A DNA stretch of 64,000 nt from Myoxocephalus aenaeus (GCA_038501785.1 JBAMJR010000031.1:9195001-9259000); one strand, 5' to 3'; positions 48,901 to 61,704 are shown, numbered from the stretch's first letter. Program-made: numbers and translations. Notes: generated by a model from the sequence alone, not told the origin.

Positions 48901-49813
48901 CTAAGGAAACAAAAATCTACCAAAATGTATATGTTGAATCACAACAGAAGAAGACATAAGAAATAAATCCCTCCAAGATGAGAAGTCAATATCAAAACAA
49001 TTATTTGCAGAAAAGGTGTATTTACACAGGAGCTGTTTCTGTCACTTATTTCAGTCATCTGTTCATCGACACACAATCTTAACACTATGAGGTGTACTAA
49101 TTCGGTTTGGTTTGAGTCTAGAAGGATTTACCTTACACAATATTCCAATGTGGTCACCATCCAAACAGCTTTATGAATTCTGTCTCTTTCTCAGAACAAT
49201 AAGTCAAGTCCAATTCCAAGAAACTGAAGTGTGATCTCATGCAATTGCCTGCTTGTCTCAATGACATTTATTGAACTCACCAGGAACTCCTTTCAAAAAT
49301 AATGAACCAAAACATATATTATTATTTTTTCTTTGAAGTCTCGTCTCCACAACCACCTGGGCTGGGCTTTGAGGCATCTGGTCATAATCTCTCTGTCGTG
49401 AGGAGAATGGAGCTAATCAAAGTCAAGCGGTACCAACAGCTAGACAGGAGTGGAACATAATTACACTTCAGTTGGTCCCCTCCGCATCCAAAGGAGAGTT
49501 ATTACAGTGTGATGACAGTTTACGGTACAGCAGTTCAGTACGTTTAAGGTTTTGCATTTTTCTTCAGTTTTCTATATTAAATATTAAACAGATTGACCAC
49601 TATATATAATTCAAAAATTAATTTCAAGAGTACAGTGTCTATTGAGCAGGGGTTTTGAAACTGTGAGAGATGCCTCCCCAGGGGGGCTCGAAAGAGATAC
49701 TGCAAAGATGAAAGAGACAGGTGCATGACAGTGTTCTGCTGCACCGCTTTTCTGAATAACAGCAAGCTGCAGCCCATAGAGCCAGGGAAGGTACTTACAA
49801 CCCTCAGTATCCA

Positions 49814-51244
49814 TCCACCCATCCATCCATCCATTATCAGCCGCTTATCCGGGGTCGGGTCGCGGTGGCAGCAGGTTCAGCAGGCCGACCCAGACTTCCC
49901 GCTCACCCGCAACACTTTCCAGCTCGTTCTGGGGGTTCCCGAGGCGTTCCAAGGCCAGCCGGGAGATATAATCCCTCCAGCGTGTTCTTGGTCTTCCCCG
50001 GGGTCTCCTACCAGTTGGACGTGCCTGGAAAACCTCTAATGGGTAATGGTAGGCGTCCAGGAGGCATCCTGATTAGATGCCCGAACCACCTCAGCTGACT
50101 CCTTTTGACACGAAGGAGCAGCGACTCGACTCCAAGCTCCCCCCTGATGTCCGAGCTTCTTACCCTATCTCTAAGGCTGAGCCCGGCCACCCTACGGAGG
50201 AAGCTCATTTCGGCCGCTTGTATCCAAGACCTCGTTCTTTCGGTCACGACCCAGAGTTCGTGACCAAAAGTGAGGGTTGGAACGTAGACCGTAAATGGAG
50301 AGCTTTGCCTTCCGGCTCAGCTCCCTCTTCACCAAGACGGACCGGTACAGCGCCTGTTTTACTGCTGCAGCCGCACCGATCCGCTTGTCGATCTCCCGCT
50401 CCACCTTACCCTCACTCGTGAACAAGACCCCGAGATACTTGAACTCCTTCGCTTGGGGTAGGCAGTTTGTCTGGAGGGAGCAATCCACCGGTTTCCGGCA
50501 GAGCACCATGGCCTCAGATTTGGAGGTGCTAACTCTCATCCCTGCCGCTTCACACTCGGCTGCAAAACGCCCCAGTGAATGCTGGAGGTCACGGTCCGAG
50601 GAGGCAAACAGGACCACATCATCCGCGAACAGCAGAGAGGCGATCCCGAGACTCCCGAACCGGATCTTCTTCTCCCCCCCACCCCCCTGCTGAGAACAGC
50701 CTGGTGTAGACCCTGCTTTCCCTTCCTGAGCCGTCGGATGGTTTGCCAGAACTTCCTTGAGGCCAACCAAAAGTCCTTCTCCATGGCCTCCCCGAACTCC
50801 TCTCATGCCCGAGTTTTAGCATCAGAGACCTTCGCAGCTGAAGCCCTTCTGGCCTGCCGGTACCTGTCAGCTGCTTCAGGAGACCCCTGGGCCAGCCAGG
50901 CCGAAAGGCCTCCTTCTTCAGTTTGACGGCTTCCCTCACCCCCGGTGTCCACCACCGGGTTCTCGGGTTGCTGCCACGACAGGCACCGATGACCTTCCGA
51001 CCACAGCTCCTAGCGGCCGCGTCCACAATAGAGGCTTTGAACATGGTCCACTCGGATTCCATGTCCCCAGCCTCCCTCGGGATCTGTGAGAAGCTCTTCC
51101 GGAGGTAGGAGTTGAAGACCTCCCGTACAGGATCCTCTGCCAGACGTTCCCAGTTCACCCTCACTACACGTTTGGGCTTGACAGGTCTTTCTAGCAGACT
51201 CCCCCGCCATCTGATCCAACTGATCAGTTGACAGCTCCTCTCTG
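49814..51244 (-). mobile_element. 5'-truncated, internally deleted LINE, 1.43 kb
   Basis: A minus-strand non-LTR retrotransposon bracketed by a perfect 14-bp target duplication, ACCCTCAGTATCCA at 49800-49813 and 51245-51258. Its 3' end (lower coordinate) is GGATAAGCGGCTGATAATGG followed by repeated GGAT units, a microsatellite-type tail rather than poly(A). Coding remnants run 3'-ward from the post-endonuclease linker to the reverse-transcriptase end. Relative to full copies of this fish family as I recall it, the endonuclease is missing (5' truncation) and a large block of the reverse transcriptase has been removed near 50685. The clean target duplication shows that it inserted as a unit. 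Confidence 0.88.
50008..51219 (-). pseudogene. LINE reverse transcriptase, broken (two deletions and frameshifts)
   Basis: Minus-strand pieces in order: VNWERLAEDPVREVFNSYLR with IPREAGDMESEWTMFKASIV and RSCGRKVIGACRGSNPRTRW (50930-51164); RKFWQTIRRLRKGKQGLHQA (about 50700-50770, other frame); then, abruptly, RFGSLGIASLLFADDVVLFA (FADD at about 50618-50629), AGMRVSTSKSEAMVLCRKPV, EFKYLGVLFTSEGKVEREID (50290-50600); and SWIQAAEMSFLRRVAGLSLR to RWFGHLIRMPPGRLP (50040-50247). FADD is the catalytic box of the polymerase. Its fingers and first palm segments are missing at the junction near 50685, and there are frame changes on both sides. It is probably of the Jockey/CR1 superclade; the exact family was not determined. 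Confidence 0.87.
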
Positions 51245-52864
51245 ACCCTCAGTATCCAATTCCCACAATTTGCATCAAAAGAAGCAGTCCTTCTCTAAGA
51301 CATAACTTTGTCAACAAACAGACACAATACACACATTTTTAGATTATGTGTAACTTCTGTACAGGCATATTATTGCCAAAATTAAGGTCTGTGGTAAACA
51401 TAAATTGATTATGCTTAAATTTTTTGTTTAGCAAGATACTCTTTATAAATGAACACCACTTTTAGGATTTTTTAAGTATAAATGCATACAAAGCGAGGCT
51501 GTAAAGGCTAGTGTTTGACGTGATGAAAATGTGTAGTATCATACTTGTTAGCAACCGCTTGTATTCAGACTTGTAAAAGCATACAAATTCACAAACTGAT
51601 ATGTTTCATGTCTTAGAACAAAACCTTGAAATGTCTTCAGCTTGTGTTACCCCAGACCTTATTTCGAACCAAAAAACCTTCTACATAATCTAGTTGAAGA
51701 CGAGTGAACTGAAATAAAAAATGCTGACTCATATGGGGCACTCTATTGTGAGTATGTCGTAAAGAACATTTATTCACAATCAATTTGTGTTGATTATTGT
51801 TTAACTGCATCAACCTTTAGCTAAAAGATGGATCATCTGTTGACGAAGATGCATCTATTATCAACCACAGAATAAACCCAAGAGTCTATTTTACAGTATG
51901 TTGTATCTTATGCACAGTCAGATGGTAATGTTGCTGACTAGAACAAACTAGAACTGAACCTAGAGATTTGATGTACTGCTGTTTTATTTTAGTGGTGAAA
52001 TCATATTCATTCAGTCCGCCAATCCCATAAATCTCAAATACAGGACCATGAGATTCAGAAAGTAACTCTGACAGTTGGGTGTGTTGTTATTGTGGTTTGC
52101 TGTGAACTGTCTGAAAGGATGCAGCAACATGACAGCAATGCAGGGCTTGACACTGATCCTTTACCTACCAGGACTAACAGAGTTAATGGTAATCTCATCT
52201 GCAGGCTACAATGAGTTATCATGGGCTGCTATGAAAAGCCCAAAGCAAGTTACTTCCTGATAAGCCCGGTTCCTTTTGGGAACTGCAAAGCTATCTGCAC
52301 TCTCTCTGCCCCCATTCAGCATACTGCACCACAAATTATCTGGTATGTGTTTGTATGTGTGCTTTGGTGGGTCGTCTTGTGTATTGCGCACAGGGCCATT
52401 CAGATCATACAGTTTGTAACTTGAACCTTTACATTTCTTAAATGCACCCTTTTAGAAAATCTGACCAAATCTCTGCAACTCCTACAGGCCTTTCGCAGCT
52501 AAATAAATAACCTTGATAAGGGCAGGAACATCGTTATGAGACGGCATTAAGTCCCAGACATCTGTGGACACCAGCCATTCTGGCCACTTCAAAATCACTG
52601 GAATGCCAATGTCCATCAAGCAGCAAATTACATTGGGTGCTGACCATATGTGAGCCCTCTCCAATAAACTGAGTCATTCCAAAGATGAGAACAAATCTTA
52701 GTCCTCTGAATAATCTGATATTAAACCTTGACAAGTGTAGAAGACAAATGTGGAGAACTGTTGGATGAATGCCATAATGAGGAATGCTGTAGGAGCCTGT
52801 GGACAAGGGACTGTATAACAATCTGGTAGTTACATGGTGCAGCAACATATCCTTTATTGACCTC

Positions 52865-52868
<4 letters not shown>

Positions 52869-52912
<44 letters not shown>
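52869..52912. repeat. (TA)n microsatellite
   Basis: About 22 TA dinucleotides. Confidence 0.92.
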
Positions 52913-52913
<1 letters not shown>

Positions 52914-55900
52914 CTCATTTGTAACAGGGATTGGGTGGTTGAGTCTGGTCTAATTTGTAAGTGTTTTCTAACCTCTCAGAATGAACAAAAACTAAATGTA
53001 ATGGCTGCTGGTTAAAGACTAGTTCAAGTTGGGATAACTCTCAATTTGTTATTCTTGGTCCAGAGCTTGTTTGATCTCAGTCTTACGCTTGCCAGTTGGT
53101 AGCCTTCACGATTCATTTTCTCACAACACAGTCAAACTATAATATGGGAGGAACGATCTGCTCTCCATCAATACAGCCCGCCTAAAAGTAACAATAGCAT
53201 TGGATATTGATTGGGCATTTGTCTTTTTCAAGCCTGCATTATTTAGTGGCTGAATCAATCTGTTGGGGCTTAATGGACTCAGGTTTACTTACTCCATGGT
53301 TCATTAATGTATGTTCCAGTCTGTATCCGTCTAAGGAAGGAGAGACAAGTGGGAAGATATGCAGCTGTAAAAGTTGTGTATACAAGATGAGATATTGTTT
53401 CAGAGGAATTACTGCAGCTATTGAAGGACTTACCGCCGGCATATGGCAAAGAGGAGCAGCTCTGCATATGCTTTGTGTTGTTGTAGATTTTACCGTAGGG
53501 TTTGCATTCAATCAACTGTTGGTGATTTGCATTCATGCATCTGTGAGTTCCATACATACATAATTCAGGACTTGTATTGTCTTGCTTTTACTTCAGATCC
53601 TGCTGATCCAGGCTTTATCTGTAATTTACGCCTAAACAGATTGTGTGTTTTGAAAGTCTACTTTATGTTTTCCTTTAAACAGTGACATGTAGCATACTCC
53701 TCAACCTGTAATGGCTTTGGAAAGATGACATGGCTTTCTGAGCATCAGCATACATCAGAGAGTTGCTGCTTTGGTGTTCAGGGCCAAAGGGATAAGTAAT
53801 TAGACAGACCTAGTCAGCTTGCCTATTATCCATGTGAATCATAAACTTCATTAAAAACCTCTTTCAAGAGTGACTGCAGATACTCCCACCTTAATTTGAG
53901 CACATTTTGACAAGGTAATTAAGATCATTTCAGATGAACTGAGCATTTCACATCCTTCTGCTATTCTGTACAATTGATATAGAGAAGCATCAAAGGCTCT
54001 CTCAGTGGCATCACCAGGAGATACAGTAACACTTAACGAGCACAGATTGGTTCATTCATTATCTGAACATTAGTTAATCTGTTCACGTTATTGTTCCTCT
54101 TAGATGTCTCAGACGCAAGTTTGAATCTTAAAATGATCTGACAAGGCCGAGGTATTAGAAGAATACTTCGGCAGTGATTTGGTCGCAGCAGCATATTTGC
54201 AAGCATATCAAAGACGAAGGCAGCAACTGGATGAAATTAGCTTTAGACAGGCACAGTTAAAAGGGCCTCTCCATCCATCTAGTATATCTCCATCAACATC
54301 CTCCATTTTATGGATGTATGAGGAGAAGAGGTGGGAAAATAAGGCATGCAATGAAGTGATGGGCCGAGGGGAGTGGTTCATATCCAGCCGCTCAATGGAT
54401 GACGGAGCGTTCAGTTCCCAACGCTTTGAAACATCTCTCCTCATTACACAAGACTTGAGAGGAAGGGAATGGGGAGGCTAGCGTGGCATTAACTAACTGG
54501 GGAACATTTCCAAAGAATTAGTGTAGAAAAGCATAAAGAAAAAACACAGAGGTGTCAGAGTACTTTGATGTAGCTACCTACTGTACATTAGATAGGTAGT
54601 GGAGCGTGGCAGAAAGACTTGAAACAGGGAGAAACAGCAAGCGTGGCTCTATCCAAAAGTATAACAAAACACACCTAAGGCTCACAAATTAAAACATAAT
54701 ATAACATTTGTTAATCCATACAACACCGGTGTTCAACACCGCATTGTGGTCTTGTGGTTTTGTTGTCTAAATTGAACGTTCTTGACAGTTCTCCTTAATC
54801 TAATTATGTGGTTTTGCTGCCTAAACGTAATGTTAATTTTGTTGCCTAAACCTAACTTTTGTTTTTAATGTAAAGTCGTCCCTAAAAAAAAAAAGTAATG
54901 CCTAGCGACACAAAAAATAAAGACAATTCTTGTTCCTGTAAACAAAACCAATAGATTACATGTTTTGCCTATTGCACAAACTGCCATGAGACTGTGTTGC
55001 ACTTCCTGGACAAAGGAGGTATGACATTTTGATTGATGAGCTTTGAGGTGCTGGAAGGCAGATTTAGTTACATTTGGCAGAACCAGACTAAAGCTTCATA
55101 TTTAGCATACCGACATGACAGTGGTATGCATCTTTGCATCGCTTCTCAGCAAAACAAATCTAACAAGTGTAATTCCCCCCCAAAAATATTATACCTTTCT
55201 CTGTCTTTATTTTAAATTGAACAGTTAAAAGCAGGTCCAAGGCTGTTGAAGGCTCATTCAGGCTGCAACACATTAGTGCATTAAATAAGATGTAAAAAGT
55301 TCAGGCACCATGTCCCCGAAAACACAATGACTCAGGCGATACTTTGCTAGCTGCTCAGATTGCGGCCTTTCACTTATAATTTTCCATCCTCCTACAGTAC
55401 AACACACACTGTTCAAAGAAAAGGTTATTACTGCACACTGTTATTTTCAATACTTCTCAACCTCTTTTCTAGATGTTGGGGCTCTGTCCAACAGTAATTA
55501 GCTTGCTTGTTTCTGCTTTTGTACAAATGTGAATGTATTATTATCTTTTTAATAAAAGCCAGTTGCTGATAGAGTTCGAAAAGTCATAACATACTTAATG
55601 CAAATCTAAATTTTAACCTAGTAGTTTTGTTGCCTAAACCCAACTGCATCCGTTTCACAGTAATAACGTGGTGTAAAATGCAAAAAAGCATTAAAATGTC
55701 CTTAAATATAATGTTACTTATGTGTCTTCCCATGAGAACAGGTGGTTCAAAGTTATTATTCATTAGATAAAAAACAAATGGAACCTTAATTCCTCTTTAA
55801 GTCCCTGTGATATTCTTCTCACTCACGCAACAGCTTTGACAAATGACTACCATGTGATATTCACAGCTTTCAGAACTAAACATTACTGTTGGTGTGAATA

Positions 55901-57831
55901 CATATTGCATACATAGTGAGCCTAGAGCTGATTTAAAAAAAGGTTAGCTCCAGGACATTTCCATATATTCTAAAAGCTCTAGTCACAATCAACACACTGG
56001 GAACTTAGGTCCACTGTACCTCATAAAATCCCTTTATATTATATTCTTTAAAACAAGCATGCGAGAAGATAAACAAATTCAATAAAACTTCCTGGCATTT
56101 TTTTTAAAAGGGTGAGACTTTTAGGGATATCGTCCTGCAGAAAGACATCCCTTGGGTAAAGGGATTGCAGAGTTGAGAGCATGTCAATTAAAAATAGGGA
56201 CGTGTAAAATTCTCCAGATGCATCCGGGCGCACACAACTCATTATCTCAAGTGGATACATCAAGTCTGTCGATGGCTTTCTTCCAGGTTTTAATTGTGAA
56301 AATTTCCCAGTGAACTTAGAGGTAGTCCTGTGACATAGTTCCGCTTATGAATCCATCAACTTTAATCAGAATACATACTGCAAAGCGTTTTTGTATCGAG
56401 TCACTGGACTGCACAGATAAAGAATGTGTAAATCTGTTTTTCATGACTTTACCTCAAACTAAAGCTGCTTTAGTCAATATTTGTTCTCCTAAAAATCCAG
56501 AAAAAAATATCACCCAAATTTGCAGTTCCCCTCGGCCTATGGAGGATTTTAGTTTAGCCTCACTGCTTTAATCAGCTCTGTTAAACCAACTGTACACTAA
56601 CTGCACCGCACACTAACTGCACCGCAACAAATCTAGCATTTAGCTGTTAAAAGCTGGATAATTTCCTCAGGTGCTAGTGGAGAGCAAACCAGAGCTGGAA
56701 GTAGAGTGATTGTGTAGAGCGATAATGTTGGTTGTTGGATGTAGAGGCAACTCATTGCTAACACGTTCACCATATGGACTTTAGATGAATGCTATTAAGT
56801 GGTTGATAGGACACCAGCTTGGATGTGAACTCAAGTACCAGGACTGAGAGTTGCTAGATTAATGCATGTGCACAATCAATTTTGAATGCAGCAGTCACAC
56901 TGTGAGAAGGTCATCTGTTGAGGTTCTGAAATGTCACTTGCCTGCAAACTGAGCCTGTTGAATATCCTCAAAATTAATAGGAATATATATTTAGATGTAT
57001 TCACTCATAGTGACATTATTCATGCTTTTGAATTGACAGAAACAGAGCAACGCAGTTGTTTAAAGTTTCCTTTAATCACAGGACACCTCATTAGCTGAGA
57101 GCAATACAAAATATATGAAACTGCTTGAAAGTAAAGCGATGAGTTATATAATGTTAATTCCCAGAGTCCTGCCAACAATGCCGTTATGGCACAGTATAAT
57201 GATTTCCTATGGAGAAAAACAAATGACAGGAGAAGGTAATTGATTTTCATGATGCTTTTTGAAGAAACTTAAAGCTAACAGGTCGATTGCCAGTCAATTT
57301 AATGCTCCCCAGAGAAGATCTGCTACAACATTTCACTTTGTAATTTGACATCTACTATTCAGAGCTTTGTTCTTTTGTTAAATTGTAAAAGTATTTTCCC
57401 TAGAATAAGTACAGTTTAATTCACTATGTTTTTTTCTTCTTTTTTGAATAGTAAGCATCTTTGCATCTTTACTGTTGGTAAAGTGAGCCAAGTTTGTCAG
57501 TAGTGCCAGATGTAAAATAAATGGATTGATGCAGAGATATACTGATATGTGTCCATCAAATACATCAATACTGATGTATCATGTGTCTCCAGCATTATGA
57601 CTCCAAAATGTCAATACTTTGTTGTGTATGATTGTCCATAGGTAGAGATCATTAGCTAAGGCAGAGGTGGGCAAACTACGGCCCGCGGGCCGGATACGAG
57701 TATTAATATACGGCCCGCCGAGTATTATAATTATTATAACATAAAAAAAAAAAATTAAAAAAAAGTTATTAAAAAAATATATTACATTTTTATTTTTTAT
57801 TTTAAATAATTATAAGTTATAGTAAAGACCG

Positions 57832-58368
57832 CTTCATGCTTATTTATTGCACAGCGCTCTTTTAGGCTTTTCGTGTGTGTTCATATTATTATCCGTAGTC
57901 CCACAACAGTGTCTGAATGACGGCCGCTGCCAGCGCTGGTTCAGGCGAAGCAGCAGCAGTTTCATTCGGGACCGGCAAGACGGCGGTGATGACGGGCGGA
58001 GCTTCTCAACGCTGATTCTCAACGCTGATTGGCTGCCGCAACTTTGCGTCACGCGAATTCTCCGCTGGAGTTGGGAGAATTCAACTCACGCGAATTCGCG
58101 CCGCGTCCTTCGCTCTGTTCGCCCCTCGTCAAACGCTCTGTTCGCGCCGCCTCAAACGCGTCTATCGCGCCGCCCCGCGAAAAAATCGCCGATTCGCGGG
58201 GCGGCGCGTCTGTGGATTGACTTTGCATGTAATCTGGTCGCGCCGCAAATTCGCGCCGCGTCCGGTGTGAACACGGCATAATGCCTTCTGCTGCGCACAC
58301 GGCTCTGCTGCAGAAGAACACACACACGAAAAGCCTAAAAGAGCGCTGTGCAATAAATAAGCATGAAG
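57832..58368. repeat. Inverted repeat, arms about 51-53 nt
   Basis: Arm 57832-57882 (CTTCATGCTTATTTATTGCA ... GTGTGTTC) and arm 58316-58368 are reverse complements, differing only by one GT unit. The arms enclose the first copy of the 400-bp duplicated block. Confidence 0.9.
57879..58278. repeat. 400-bp direct repeat, copy 1 (truncated Harbinger-like MITE end)
   Basis: Nearly identical to 58863-59262; I count about three substitutions plus a small change at the left edge. It includes the terminal sequence GTCCGGTGTGAACACGGCA, followed here by TAA. The opposite terminus (TGCCGTGTTCACACC) is not found on its left, so this copy lacks one end. Confidence 0.88.
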
Positions 58369-58437
58369 AAACATTGATGCTGGTCTGTTGCCATCATTGT
58401 GCTTTGGGAAAATCAAGTCGGGAACAGAGAGGCGTTA

Positions 58438-59262
58438 TGCCGTGTTCACACCGGACGCGGCGCGATAGTTTAGTCGCGCGAGTGAAACGAGGGTGTTCAC
58501 ACCAAACTCGAAACATCGCGCCGCGAAAGGGGCGTGGCTTATCTCAGTCACTTGTCTCTGTGAAAGGAGCTTTCATTTCCGCTATCGACCATGGAATAAA
58601 TAACCACTAGTTTTGCTTTATACTTGTTGTGGAAGTTCCAAACATATCGGAACATGAAACGCCCTCGTGTTTGGGTTCATAACACCATCCGTATCCGCAC
58701 ACAGCTCGGTGAATTTCTCCGACTCCTCCAGGAACTGCGTCTGGCTTCTCCGTAAAACGGATACCGATTCTGCCACCCACCATGGAATTAACCACTAGTT
58801 CTGCTTTATACTTGTTGTGTAAACTCCACATACGTGGGAACATCAAACTCCATGGTGTCTGGGTTCATAATATTATCCGTAGTCCCACAACAGTGTCTGA
58901 ATGACGGCCGCTGCCAGCGCTGGTTCAGGCGGAGCAGCAGCAGTTTCATTCGGGACCGGCAAGACGGCGGTGATGATGGGCGGAGCTTCTCAACGCTGAT
59001 TCTCAACGCTGATTGGCTGCCGCAACTTTGCGTCACGCGAATTCTCCGCTGGAGTTGGGAGAATTCAACTCACGCGAATTCGCGCCGCGTCCTTCGCTCT
59101 GTTCGCCCCTCGTCAAACGCTCTGTTCGCGCCGCCTCAAACGCGTCCATCGCGCCGCCCCGCGAAAAAATCGCCGATTCGCGGGGCGGCGCGTCTGTGGA
59201 TTGACTTTGCATGTAATCTGGTCGCGCCGCAAATTCGCGCCGCGTCCGGTGTGAACACGGCA
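58438..59262. mobile_element. Harbinger-like MITE, 825 bp, nested in the hAT element
   Basis: Termini TGCCGTGTTCACACCGGACG (from 58438) and CGTCCGGTGTGAACACGGCA (to 59262) are perfect inverted repeats, continuing as GCGGCGCGA on the left and its complement on the right. TTA lies on both sides (58435-58437 and 59263-59265), which fits the 3-bp T-W-A duplications of PIF/Harbinger elements. No transposase domain was recognised inside. Two diverged copies of a segment starting near CCATGGAAT...AACCACTAGTT occur at about 58588-58700 and 58781-58880. The right 400 bp is copy 2 of the direct repeat. Confidence 0.7.
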
Positions 59263-61704
59263 TTACAGCAGTTTTTACGTGCCGTGGAGACCGCTGCCTG
59301 CCGTGTTCTGCTGAACTAGAGCGCACACACAACACTTGCAATTCCACCCCTCCCCCACTGATCCCACAGACAAAAGCTCCACTTCTTAGCGGTCAGAATC
59401 CTTTTTAATTATGTCGTAAAGCGTTAACTTTAGAAGAATTACAGTAATATGAATCACTTTCTGTCGCCGGAGACAGGGTTTGTACTACAACAGTTTTAGA
59501 GTTGTAAAATCTCCATCCATCTGATACTGGCCCGGCCCGTCTGTCAAATTTTTTAATTCAATGTGGCCCCTGAGCCAAAAAGTTTGCCCACCCCTGAGCT
59601 AAGGTGTTGATTTAATAAGCAGTGTGGTAGAAAGTGGCGTCTCCATCTTTTTTTAAAGATCACTACACAGTGAAACAGTCAGTCAGTCAGAGAGCAGTAA
59701 AATACCTCCAGATAATGTTTCTCTCCGCTACGTTTAAAATTAGAAACCCATATATCTTCCCACCAATTGCTTTCCAAGCTGCTTCATAGAGAAGCTTAGA
59801 AAGTGGAGATGGATTCTGGTTGACCCCAGGACACGGCTAAACTTATCTGGGCAGTCCTGGGGCCTGTGTTTGTTGCTGTAGGGTAATTTTCCTCCGTCGG
59901 TCAAATATGTCAGCCGTCTTGCAAGATGAGGGATTATATTAAATCTGCATGACCTCAGCACTCCCTTTCATCATCACAATCTGGGTATTTTAGCTGCACA
60001 GTGGCTCCGTCTCCTCTGCCCTATTTTCCATTTTGACCACTCACTGAGAAAAGGCCAGAATGGTAAAATCATCCTTGTAGTTTCAGTAAAGGAAACACTA
60101 TCTGAAATCTCCTCCCTCCACACTTTTCTGACATCATGCCGTCAGTGTCAGACTACTGTTGTAACCAAAACCAACAATCCAACATTCACACACACTTCAT
60201 ATCAGTGATTGGCCAGGTGTGCCATGGTATGTATTATTATAGTGTATTTGGAAATATGGACAGGTTTAAGGTCAATTCAATCCTTGACAAAGTGATTCCA
60301 ATGACGTGCTGATGATGTGCCATTGTTTCTGTTTGGAGTATTATCCAGTTTCAATGGAGAGTTTTCATGGCCCATGATGGAGTAAATACTGTTGCAGTGG
60401 CTTTTTTCACCCACGTATGGAAATTGTTTTTGCCATTAAAAAAAAAGGCCAAAAATCTTAAATCTGAAGCCTTCCTGAATGCCCGTTATAAGCCTCTACA
60501 TGCTTCATTTTCCCAGTGTATTGATTGTATTGTGTAATGGCGCTGATGGAAACCTGTTTACTGCTGTTAATAGCTTTCATGCTTTTTATGTCTGATGTTT
60601 TTCCGTAGCCCCATGGAGCTTATCACGCAAATGGTCCAGCTGCAATTAACTAACTGCATGTACAGAGACAATTAAATTAAATTAGCAATTACATTACCAC
60701 TACATCAAAGTGCTCTGTGTTAAGTGCTTCCTCTTAATGATGCAGGCTGCAATTTTATGAAGGGTCAGTGCCAAATGAACTTATGCAAAATACAGTCCTG
60801 AGGTCCTGTGTGTGGGCTGTCTTAAGAGGTAAAAGAATGAAACAATCTTTTTTGGTATTTAGATTTCATTATATTTACATAATGTTAGATTATTTAATGG
60901 AAAAACTGTAACTGCAGCATATCTTCACTCTTTTCAAGCTCTGTTTCCCCAGTACAATAGCATCATATTGATTTTGTTCCACATTTGTATTCAATGTGTT
61001 TCGAAGTGCTTGGAGATGCTTATTCTAATGCTGATTTTTATGCTAATTCCAATATTATTTGTAAGTACGTGGAGCAGCAGATACCCATTTGGCTTATTAT
61101 AGAAAGACTCAAATTATTTAGCCAGATTGATTGCACGCATTGTTCGATAATTTGCATTATAGCAACATAAAAAGTGCCATGACATTCATTAGCAGAGGTG
61201 ATCTCAGCTTGGTATTAATATGTTTTGCAGTGTGAACACAAAAGCACATGCCTCCATACTGTGTCTTTTATCTCAAGGGAAAAGCATATCACACAAACAC
61301 TGATTTGTTTTGCTCATGCTTTGAAGCCTTGGTTTTGAAGATACAGGCTGCAGGATAGTCATGAGCAGTCCTGGAATGCAACTCGCACTGTTGGCGCCAG
61401 CAATCTGCTGTCTTGTTGTTTTCTTTAAATCATCAGATCTGTGATTCTCTCACATGTTGAAAAGGATCACATCAGCACTGATGATCCTCAAAGGCAGAGT
61501 TGACTCCTGCAGATATCTTGTACCAGGTTGTTTGTTGTTAAATCAAGGAAGGAATTTACTTACCGTCTCCCCCAACTCAGATTCTTTTCTTAAAGCTACT
61601 ACACTTTCTTTTTGTGACTGTCTGCTCCGTCCAGCCCTGGTTCTGGGTCTCCTATGCATCCCTTCCCTCCAACAGGACCAGCAATTCGGCCTGGACCTCC
61701 AGCA

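Larger units (their letters stand above)
57662..59596. mobile_element. hAT non-autonomous composite element, 1935 bp
   Basis: Left terminus CAGAGGTGGGCAAACT (57662-57677) and right terminus AGTTTGCCCACCCCTG (59581-59596) are inverted repeats with one mismatch. They are flanked by the perfect 8-bp duplication AGCTAAGG at 57654-57661 and 59597-59604, as expected for hAT. CAGGGGTGGGCAAACT is a common vertebrate hAT end. The interior encodes no hAT transposase. It contains AT-rich sequence on the left, a GC- and CpG-rich core with a nested Harbinger-like MITE, a 400-bp direct duplication and an inverted repeat. Several open frames on both strands come from the GC-rich duplicated sequence, and I do not consider them genes. 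Confidence 0.88.

Noticed and set aside
50295..50926. Long plus-strand open frames opposite the LINE
   Set aside because: They are antisense shadows of the GC-rich reverse-transcriptase sequence. The minus strand carries the recognisable motifs (FADD box, LINE tail).
57847..59347. Several frames of 60-161 codons on both strands in the GC-rich block
   Set aside because: Both strands and both duplicated copies are open because the DNA is CpG-rich. No domain is visible and they lie inside a non-autonomous transposon.
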